Shown here: one piece after another, positions 18,264 to 24,333 of the stretch
Numbering within the stretch: the first letter of the stretch is position 1
Layout of the letters: each line of letters begins with the position of its first letter
DNA from: an uncultured Lentisphaerota bacterium
Lineage (GTDB): Bacteria > Verrucomicrobiota > Lentisphaeria > Victivallales > UBA1829
Length of the DNA: 35,770 bases
Direction of reading: 5' to 3'
NCBI GenBank assembly: GCA_900320095.1
Contig: ONQZ01000034.1
Location: forward strand, 1-35,770
Notes under the pieces: generated by a model
What the model was told of the DNA's origin: nothing
Database searches by the model: none
Seen by the model: only the letters and a program-made list of their open reading frames with translations
Program-made: the position numbers and the translations under genes

Positions 18264-18683
18264 ATGAAAACGTTCCTTTTCCCCTCAAAATTGCTGAAAA
18301 CGCTGGCGCTGGCGGCATTGCTCGCGCCGTTCGCGTGCTCGGCGGCGGATGAGGCGGAGAAAGCGCCGGAGCCCGATCCGGGGTGGATCGGGGATTGCTA
18401 CTACTACGCGGACGGCGGGTACTACCACAAGGACGGCGTGTACTGGCGCGCGGACATGAAGACGCACTATGTGTATGCGGAGGAATGCTGGCACCTCGCG
18501 AACGGCGGCATCCTGACCGGGACGGGCGTCTATTTCCCGCCGGTCATCGCGCCGGAGGGCGCGCTCGGCATCCCGTGGCGCCTGGCGGCCGTGACCGTGT
18601 CGCTGATCGCAGGGCCGCCGGAGAATCCGGGGAAACCGCCCGCGAAACCGCCCGTCCGTGTGATGATCGAAAAACGGAAATGA
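18264..18683 (+). CDS. Small secreted Tyr-rich protein, full-length copy
   Basis: A 139-residue exported protein. The signal peptide (cleavage near FACSA-A) is followed by a short acidic linker (EKAPEPDP) and then a Tyr/Trp-rich body: GDCYYYADGGYYHKDGVYW, then HYVYAEECWHLANGG, ending in a Pro/Lys tail. Three repeats of an aromatic-Gly motif suggest a short beta-repeat fold on the cell surface or in the periplasm. The family is not recognised. It starts 19 bp after the gene at 17786 with only a weak ribosome site, so coupling is likely. It converges with the RNase E/G gene, the two stop codons being 6 bp apart. Confidence 0.75.
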   Translation: MKTFLFPSKLLKTLALAALLAPFACSAADEAEKAPEPDPGWIGDCYYYADGGYYHKDGVYWRADMKTHYVYAEECWHLANGGILTGTGVYFPPVIAPEGALGIPWRLAAVTVSLIAGPPENPGKPPAKPPVRVMIEKRK

Positions 18684-18689
18684 GCTGTT

Positions 18690-20360
18690 TTACAGAAGCT
18701 CGCCCGTCTTCGGGTCGATGAGGCGGAATTCCTCGACGTGGATCGCCGGGTCCGCGCGGAATTCGAGGTCGCGGCCGTATTTGCTTTCCATTTCGTAGAG
18801 GATCTTCGCGTCGTCATTTTTGAGGCGCGCGAGCACGGCGGGGTTCAGAATGACCCGGACGGTGGCTGCCTTCTTCGACTTCGTGCGCTGCTTGAGGATT
18901 TCGAGCAGGCGGCGCTGAATCTCCACGCTCATGCTGATGGCGGATTTCACGTGGCCGGAGCCGCCGCAGTACGGGCACGGGTCGAACAGCGAATCCTGCA
19001 CGCTCTCGCTCTCGCGCTGGCGCGTCATTTCCATAAGCCCGAACTTGCTGATCGGGAGGATCTTCGTGCGTGCGCGGTCGAGGTCGGCGAGCTTGTTCAT
19101 CGTGCGGTTGACCTGTTCGCGGTCGGAGCTGTTCGCCATGTCGATGAAGTCGATGACGATCTGGCCGCCGATGTTGCGGAGGCGTATCTGGCGCGCGATC
19201 TCCTTCGCGGCCTCGAGGTTGGTGTTCAGGATGAGCTCGCGCTGCGCCTTGCCCGCCTTGGACTTGCCAGTGTTGATGTCGATGGCGACGAGCGCTTCGG
19301 TCTCGTCGATGCAGAGGTAGCCGCCGCCGGGGAGGTTCACGATGCGGTTGTAGATTTCGGCGACCTGCGGCGTGACCTTGTAGCGGTCGAACACGGATTC
19401 GGCGCGTTTGTGGCGCGTGATCTGCGTGTTGAAGTCGTTTCCGACGAATTTCTTGAGCGCTTCGACCAGGAAATCGTACTTCTCTTTGTCGTCGACCACG
19501 ATCTCGTCGATGTCGTCCGTCAGCAGGTCGCGCACGGTGCGTTCCAGCAGGTCGGGTTCGGCGTACACGAGTGCGGGCGCCTTCGGCTTCAGCAGGGCGT
19601 TGTCGACCTTCGCCCAGAGTTCCAGCAGCATTTCCAGGTCGCGCTGGAAGAAGACGGCCTTGCGGTGTTCGCCGACGGTGCGGCAGATGAGGCCCATTCC
19701 GTCCGGGAGCTTCAGCCCGAGCAGGATCTTGCGGAGGCGGTCGCGTTCCTTTTTATCCTCGATGCGCGAGGAGAGGCCGATGTGCTTGGAGTAGGGGAGC
19801 AGGACGAGGTAGCGGCCGGGGATGGTGATGTTGGTCGTGACGCGCGCGCCCTTGGTGCCGATGGGACCTTTCGTGACCTGCACGAGGAGTTCGGAGCCGG
19901 CGGGGAAGACGCGCGGGATGTCCTCGATGGTGATCTTGCCGGTGTGGATGCGCTCCTCCATCTCCTTCAGGCGCTTGGCACGGTCGCCGCCCGTCACGAG
20001 GTTGCGGAACTTCTCGCTGAGGATGGAGATGATGTGCTTTTTCTTCTTCGGGGAGGCGTCGGTCTCCTTGACGCGTTCGCGTTCCTCGCCGATCTTTTTG
20101 ATGCTGTCGAGGATGTCGTAGGATGCCGGGAGCATGTCGCGGAAGTGCATGAACGCATTCTTCTCCGCGCCGATGTCGACGAAGCAGGCTTCCAGGCCCG
20201 GTTCGATGCGGACGATCTTGCCGAGGTAGATGGACCCGGCGACGATGTCGTCGCCCTTGCGCTCGATCTGGTAGTCCTCCAGATGGCCGTTGATGAGCAG
20301 TGCCGAGCGGGTCTCAAGTTCCTCGCAGTTCAGGATGATCTGTTTTTTCTCTTGAGGCAT
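18690..20360 (-). CDS. rng: Ribonuclease E/G family endoribonuclease
   Basis: A 556-residue RNA-processing enzyme that cleaves single-stranded RNA in rRNA maturation and mRNA decay. The N-terminal S1 domain (GSIYLGKIVRIEPGLEACFVDIG) is split by an insert of about 55 residues, rich in Lys and charged residues (about 85-145). Family landmarks follow: GTKGARVTTNITIPGRYLV; the catalytic Mg-binding Asp in LVAIDINTGKS; the second Asp in IVIDFIDM; and the Zn-link CPYCGGSGHV that bridges protomers. There is no long C-terminal degradosome scaffold, so it is RNase G-sized. The gene lies 16 bp downstream of fmt on the same strand and is probably expressed from the fmt promoter. The assignment to the RNase E/G family is secure; the choice of G rather than a short E is by length. 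Confidence 0.93.
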   Translation of the reverse strand: MPQEKKQIILNCEELETRSALLINGHLEDYQIERKGDDIVAGSIYLGKIVRIEPGLEACFVDIGAEKNAFMHFRDMLPASYDILDSIKKIGEERERVKETDASPKKKKHIISILSEKFRNLVTGGDRAKRLKEMEERIHTGKITIEDIPRVFPAGSELLVQVTKGPIGTKGARVTTNITIPGRYLVLLPYSKHIGLSSRIEDKKERDRLRKILLGLKLPDGMGLICRTVGEHRKAVFFQRDLEMLLELWAKVDNALLKPKAPALVYAEPDLLERTVRDLLTDDIDEIVVDDKEKYDFLVEALKKFVGNDFNTQITRHKRAESVFDRYKVTPQVAEIYNRIVNLPGGGYLCIDETEALVAIDINTGKSKAGKAQRELILNTNLEAAKEIARQIRLRNIGGQIVIDFIDMANSSDREQVNRTMNKLADLDRARTKILPISKFGLMEMTRQRESESVQDSLFDPCPYCGGSGHVKSAISMSVEIQRRLLEILKQRTKSKKAATVRVILNPAVLARLKNDDAKILYEMESKYGRDLEFRADPAIHVEEFRLIDPKTGELL

Positions 20361-20376
20361 GACTTGGATGAAACTT

Positions 20377-21366
20377 TCACGGGGTTGGCTGCTGTTCGGG
20401 GTTGCCGTTCAGCAGGACGTCGCCGACTTCGAGGCGGGCGCCGTTCAGGAAATCGGCGACAGGCATTTCCTTTTTTCCTTCGAGCACGATGCGGTCGAGC
20501 AGCAGGGAACCGGAGCCGCAGGATACCATGATCCTGTTGTCGGCGAGTGCAGTGATCTTTCCCGGCTCCGCATTGGGCGCTTTGAAGGACGTATACGACG
20601 CTTTCGTGATCTTGGCCGACATGACGCGTCCGCGCACGTTGACGCGGAACGACATCGACGGCCAGTTATGATAAGCCCTCACCTTTCGTTCCAGGACGGC
20701 GGCGTCTTCGTTCCAGTCGACGAACCCGTCCGATTTTCGGATCTTGACCGCTACCGTGACGCCCTCGGCGGGCTGCGGACGCGGCGTGATCCCGCCGCGC
20801 GCGATGCGGCCTACGCAGTCGCAGATGCGGCTCCCCGCCATCGCGGCGAGCGAGCGTTCCAGCTCGTCCGCGTTGATCCCGGGCGGGACGGGCATCCGGT
20901 GCATCTCGTAGATCGGCCCCGAGTCCAGTCCCCGCTCCATCTGCATAAACGTTACTCCGGTGATGTCGTCTCCGTTCAATACGCAGGTGGTGATGGGCGA
21001 CGCCCCGCGGTATTTCGGGAGAAGGGACGCGTGCACGTTCAGGCAGCCGAGCGGCGGGAGATTCAGGATCGGTTCCCGCAGGATCTGCCCGAACGACACC
21101 ACCACGATCATGTCCGGCTCAAGCCGCCGCGCATGCTCCAGAAACTCCGGAGTGTTCACGGACTGCACGCGTTCGCACGGGATCCCCGCCGCATCCGCGT
21201 ACTGTCCGAGCGGAGTCGGCGTCAGGACGCGTTTGCGCCCCGCCGCGCGGTCCGGCTGGGTCACGGCGACGGCAAGCGTGAGGTCATGGCTGTTCGCCAG
21301 AGCCTCGAGGATCGGGACGGCGAAAACGCCGGCTCCCATGAATAAAATGCGCGGATTGCTGATCAT
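20377..21366 (-). CDS. fmt: Methionyl-tRNA formyltransferase
   Basis: A 329-residue cytoplasmic enzyme that formylates initiator Met-tRNA using 10-formyl-tetrahydrofolate. The N-terminal formyltransferase Rossmann domain starts ILFMGAGVFAVPILEAL and contains the folate and catalytic region NVHASLLPKYRGASPI with the conserved Asn and His, and the late Asp in MERGLDSGPIYE. The C-terminal OB-like domain (about 215-310) begins near IRKSDGFVDWNEDA and binds tRNA. Length is normal (E. coli about 315). It heads an operon with the RNase E/G gene. A clear promoter lies at 21400-21428. The ribosome site is weak (GGA about 12 nt before the ATG). Confidence 0.96.
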   Translation of the reverse strand: MISNPRILFMGAGVFAVPILEALANSHDLTLAVAVTQPDRAAGRKRVLTPTPLGQYADAAGIPCERVQSVNTPEFLEHARRLEPDMIVVVSFGQILREPILNLPPLGCLNVHASLLPKYRGASPITTCVLNGDDITGVTFMQMERGLDSGPIYEMHRMPVPPGINADELERSLAAMAGSRICDCVGRIARGGITPRPQPAEGVTVAVKIRKSDGFVDWNEDAAVLERKVRAYHNWPSMSFRVNVRGRVMSAKITKASYTSFKAPNAEPGKITALADNRIMVSCGSGSLLLDRIVLEGKKEMPVADFLNGARLEVGDVLLNGNPEQQPTP

Positions 21367-21399
21367 GATGTTTTCACGTCCGAAAAAATTTTAAACTTT

Positions 21400-21428
21400 A
21401 ATATATCATAGAACCGCGCCTTTTTCAA
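21400..21428 (-). promoter_or_regulatory. Promoter of the fmt-RNase G operon
   Basis: On the minus strand TTGAAA (21423-21428), a 17-bp spacer and TATATT (21400-21405) with TGA before the -10. It is followed by an AT-rich leader of about 30 nt to the fmt start. Confidence 0.75.
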
Positions 21429-21472
21429 ATGATATTTGCTGAAAAATTACCATGCAAAGGCAAGTCTTCCCC

Positions 21473-21573
21473 CCCGTGCGCAAGCGAAGCTGAGCGCACT
21501 ACCGCAGTGGAGGCCCCGCCTCCCGTGCGCAAGCGAAGCTGAGCGCACTACCGCAGTCCAGGGCTTGCCCTGG
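21473..21573. repeat. Two-copy 36-bp hairpin repeat with adjoining palindromes (REP-like)
   Basis: Two identical 36-bp copies (21473-21508 and 21522-21557) start 49 bp apart. Each contains GTGCGC and GCGCAC arms that can fold over a 12-nt loop, then ACTACCGCAGT-like flank. Each copy is followed by a different short perfect palindrome: GGAGGC-CCC-GCCTCC (21509-21523) after copy 1 and CCAGGGC-TT-GCCCTGG (21558-21573) after copy 2. The last one abuts the stop codon of the gene at 21574. There is no T tract, so it is not a standard terminator. Confidence 0.85.
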
Positions 21574-23253
21574 TTATTCCGCTTTTGCTTCGGCGGCGGT
21601 TTCCGGCAGGATTACGCGCATGGAGACGCGGAAGAGTTTCGGCGTGCCGCGCAGTTTCCGATACCATGCCGGGACGGCGCGCGGGATCTGCATTTCCTTC
21701 ACTTCGCCGAGCTTGTCCGCGGGGAGCGAGTTCATGTAATCGAAAAGGCTCTGTTCGTCGGTCTTCTCGTCCCAGACCAGGACGCCACCGCGTTTCAGGA
21801 TGTCTTCCGGGTCGATCCACTGGCTCTGCGTGACGTCGGCGTCGAAGAACGCCTCCGGCGCTTCGGGCGAATACACCGCCACGTTGCACGAGCCCTTGCG
21901 GTCGGAGATCACGTAGGGCATCGGCCGGTCCGAGACCTCGTGCCACAGGGCGGTCGCCGCTTCTGTGACGGCGTGTCCGGGGTAGTTCTCGTAGTCGCAG
22001 CCGCGTTTCTTGTACCCCTGATGCTCCAGCGAGCGCAGCACGAAAATCACGCCGAAGATGAATCCCATCAGCAGCGTGGCGGCCAGGTAAAAATTCGCCT
22101 TGATCCGCGTGATGCGCGGCGACCAGACCATGAAGAGCCACACGCCCATGAACGGGAAGCACGGCACGACCCACGAATAATTGATCTTGCCGCCGGTCAC
22201 GAGCGAGAAGAGCAGCGCGGAGGCGAACGAACCCCAGCAGCAGGACCACACGAACACCTTGTCGAACGCGGAGTACCGCGTCCGGTCGGCGCGTTTCCGC
22301 CGCCACGGGAAGAACAGCGCGAAGAAGATGACCGCCACGCCGAACACCTGCGCCGCACGGTCCAACGCCTTCAGCGGGCGCGTGAAATGGTCGGAAAGCG
22401 GGATGACGGGGGCGGCTCCGCTTGCGCCGCCCGACAGCGCCGCGCGTCCCGCCGCGTACTGGAACGGCTTGAAGTCGTTGGAGAAGAGCCATAGGACGTT
22501 CGGCAGGACCACGAGGATGAACGGGATCGCCGCCAGGTAGAGCTGCGGCCTGCGGAAGACAGAGCGGCCTTCCTTCGTGAACAGCAGCGGGATCGCCACG
22601 CACACATACATCGCCGGCGCGAAATACTTCACCATCATGGCGAGTCCGGCGAAGAACCCGGCGCACAGCCAGTACAGCCAGCCGTATTTTCGGTCGCCCT
22701 TCACGCCGAGGTAGACGAACAGCATGGTCAGCGGCCACACCGCCAGCTCCATCACGTCGTCGCAGAGTTCCGTCGCCTTGATGCCGTAGAAGTTGATGAA
22801 GAGGAGCGTGACCGCGGCGAGGAACGCCGTGCGGAGCGGCAGGATGCGTTTCGCCACCTGGAACACGCAGAAGATGCCCGTGAACACGCAGACCTGGCTC
22901 GCGAGGAAACTCGAGAAGAACGCTTTCCCGCTCAGATACCATACGCCCGCGCCGAAAAACGGCCCGGCGTACGGGTTCTTGTCGAATCCGAACTGGAAAT
23001 GGCGGCCCCATACGATGTTTTCCAGCACGTCGATGAAGTCGTTCGCGAGCGCGATGCACGGCAGCACGGTCCAGAAGACCAGCCAGCCGGACAGGATGAC
23101 GAGCAGGATGCGCGTGAAGTTCACGCCGTCCGCGCCGTGATCGTTCTCGTCGTCGAAAAGATAGTGGCGGAAGAAATTGACGATCGGGTTCGTCTTTTTC
23201 ATTTCCGCAGAGGGCGCGGTTGTTTCCGGTTGTGCGGTCTGCTCGTTGTTCAT
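21574..23253 (-). CDS. Membrane glycosyltransferase, GT39/ArnT-like (PMT_2 superfamily)
   Basis: A polytopic inner-membrane protein of about 559 residues with ten or more hydrophobic helices and a periplasmic C-terminal domain of about 130 residues. After the first helix, the periplasmic loop ANDFIDVLENIVWGRHFQFG has the spacing of the GT39-type acidic active-site loop. It is followed by FDKNPYAGPFF, comparable to the DHPPL segment of this superfamily. These enzymes transfer sugars from polyprenyl-phosphate donors to lipid A, proteins or glycans outside the membrane; the acceptor here is unknown. The start at 23253 (MNNEQTAQ) is chosen because an AGGA element lies about 11 nt upstream; an ATG at 23265 has no ribosome site at useful distance. 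It is a single gene with its own promoter at 23344-23372. Confidence 0.85.
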   Translation of the reverse strand: MNNEQTAQPETTAPSAEMKKTNPIVNFFRHYLFDDENDHGADGVNFTRILLVILSGWLVFWTVLPCIALANDFIDVLENIVWGRHFQFGFDKNPYAGPFFGAGVWYLSGKAFFSSFLASQVCVFTGIFCVFQVAKRILPLRTAFLAAVTLLFINFYGIKATELCDDVMELAVWPLTMLFVYLGVKGDRKYGWLYWLCAGFFAGLAMMVKYFAPAMYVCVAIPLLFTKEGRSVFRRPQLYLAAIPFILVVLPNVLWLFSNDFKPFQYAAGRAALSGGASGAAPVIPLSDHFTRPLKALDRAAQVFGVAVIFFALFFPWRRKRADRTRYSAFDKVFVWSCCWGSFASALLFSLVTGGKINYSWVVPCFPFMGVWLFMVWSPRITRIKANFYLAATLLMGFIFGVIFVLRSLEHQGYKKRGCDYENYPGHAVTEAATALWHEVSDRPMPYVISDRKGSCNVAVYSPEAPEAFFDADVTQSQWIDPEDILKRGGVLVWDEKTDEQSLFDYMNSLPADKLGEVKEMQIPRAVPAWYRKLRGTPKLFRVSMRVILPETAAEAKAE

Positions 23254-23343
23254 GTGCTGAAACATCCTGTATTTGAGGGAAAAATTGTGTGCCGGATTTT
23301 TGAGCGAAAAAAGGCATTTCCGCTGAAAAAGTCCTAAAGAATT

Positions 23344-23372
23344 AATATAGCATCATGTTACGGACAAATCAA
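23344..23372 (-). promoter_or_regulatory. Promoter of the GT39-type gene
   Basis: On the minus strand TTGATT (23367-23372), a 17-bp spacer and TATATT (23344-23349), with TGC before the -10. It lies about 90 bp upstream of the start codon. Confidence 0.7.
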
Positions 23373-23397
23373 ACGGATGATGCAAAAAGCGTGCCGT

Positions 23398-24240
23398 TCA
23401 AAACGGGGGATGTCCGCCAGTCATTGCGCCCAACCAGATGTGGACGATGTAATACGGCAGCAGCACGAGATCTCCGATGACCGCCAGCGGCGTCATCAGG
23501 ATACATGCAGCATGACTCTGTTTTTTGAACTCATCATGAAACCGATGATTCTCCGCTATGATATCCTTCTGGACTTTTTCATCGAAGACGGAAGCACGCG
23601 GATACACCAGCATGTCGCATTGGTCGCCGTTCACTGTTTCCGGCTGCGGAAACGCGAGGCAGACGTATTCCCCGTAGTCGTGTCCTGTCGTAAGCAGATT
23701 GTCCATCTTCGGATAGCCCAATTCGAACAGGCACGGTTCGGACAGGACATGATCATCCTCGGGGGCAATCCGCAGTCGGATCGTATCGCCGGGGCGAACA
23801 CCTGTTTTTGCACTTATGGTTTCGGAATCGACATTTTTTCCATCCCGGATCAGGTCCGCTACTTGAAAACAGTTTGCCGTTTTTGTCCCGTCTTTGCTTT
23901 TGTGTTGCAGATGGGAATACGTCGAGTATGGCTCTTTTTCCAGAATCACGGAGATCATATCCTTCCGGGCGGAGTCCAAATTGAAACGCAGAGAGACCGG
24001 TTCGTAGGTGTCATGCGTCGTGAAGAACGGCAGACTGCGTTCCGTCTTCCTGCTGCATGTATAGATGAATTCGCTCCCGTCCTCGGAATACTCGAAATAC
24101 CGGTCGTCGAGCGTTACCGTTCTTTCCCCGATGCTCCACGCGTTGCGCAAACAGCATCCGGTCCCGCACAGGCAGACGGAAAGAAGCGCGAACACAAAGG
24201 ATATCCGATGATTCCAATTCGTGATCCTGTTCCAACTCAT
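23398..24240 (-). CDS. Putative lipoprotein of unknown function
   Basis: A 280-residue exported protein. The N-terminal hydrophobic stretch (about residues 14-27) ends in CGTGC-C, a possible lipobox, so a lipid-anchored form is likely but not certain. The body is polar and beta-rich. The C-terminus has a hydrophobic segment (ACILMTPLAVIGDLVLLPYYIVHIWL written in parts: LAVIGDLVLLPYYIVHIWLG at about 254-273). A terminal PLAVIGDLVLLP phrase of this kind occurs in YceK/YidQ-type small lipoproteins, but the rest does not match. AAGGAA about 9 nt upstream supports the start. The gene lies 93 bp downstream of the FGE-M6 fusion gene, separated by a perfect inverted repeat (24281-24309), and may be co-transcribed with it. 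Confidence 0.7.
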   Translation of the reverse strand: MSWNRITNWNHRISFVFALLSVCLCGTGCCLRNAWSIGERTVTLDDRYFEYSEDGSEFIYTCSRKTERSLPFFTTHDTYEPVSLRFNLDSARKDMISVILEKEPYSTYSHLQHKSKDGTKTANCFQVADLIRDGKNVDSETISAKTGVRPGDTIRLRIAPEDDHVLSEPCLFELGYPKMDNLLTTGHDYGEYVCLAFPQPETVNGDQCDMLVYPRASVFDEKVQKDIIAENHRFHDEFKKQSHAACILMTPLAVIGDLVLLPYYIVHIWLGAMTGGHPPF

Positions 24241-24280
24241 TTTCAGTCTTTCCTTTCGAAAATGGTTTTATGTGTCAAGC

Positions 24281-24309
24281 TCAACCCATTACATTTTGTA
24301 ATGGGTTGA
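24281..24309. repeat. Perfect 12-bp inverted repeat between two co-directional genes
   Basis: TCAACCCATTAC (24281-24292) and GTAATGGGTTGA (24298-24309) flank a 5-nt ATTTT loop. Neither strand has a T tract directly after the stem, so it is not a textbook Rho-independent terminator. It may be an attenuator, an mRNA-end hairpin or a protein site. Confidence 0.7.
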
Positions 24310-24333
24310 CCGGAAAAAGAAGCATTTCGTCGT

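Noticed and set aside
18679..18698. Bidirectional terminator between the small secreted gene and the RNase E/G gene
   Set aside because: GAGCT and AGCTC arms form only a 5-bp stem with a 10-nt loop, and there is no proper T run on either strand.
18738..20531. 597-codon plus-strand frame opposite the RNase E/G gene
   Set aside because: Composition is Ala/Val/Asp/Arg-biased, the family motifs are on the minus strand, and no ribosome site is present.
21473..21557. CRISPR array
   Set aside because: There are only two repeats, the gap is 13 bp and itself palindromic, and no cas genes are present.
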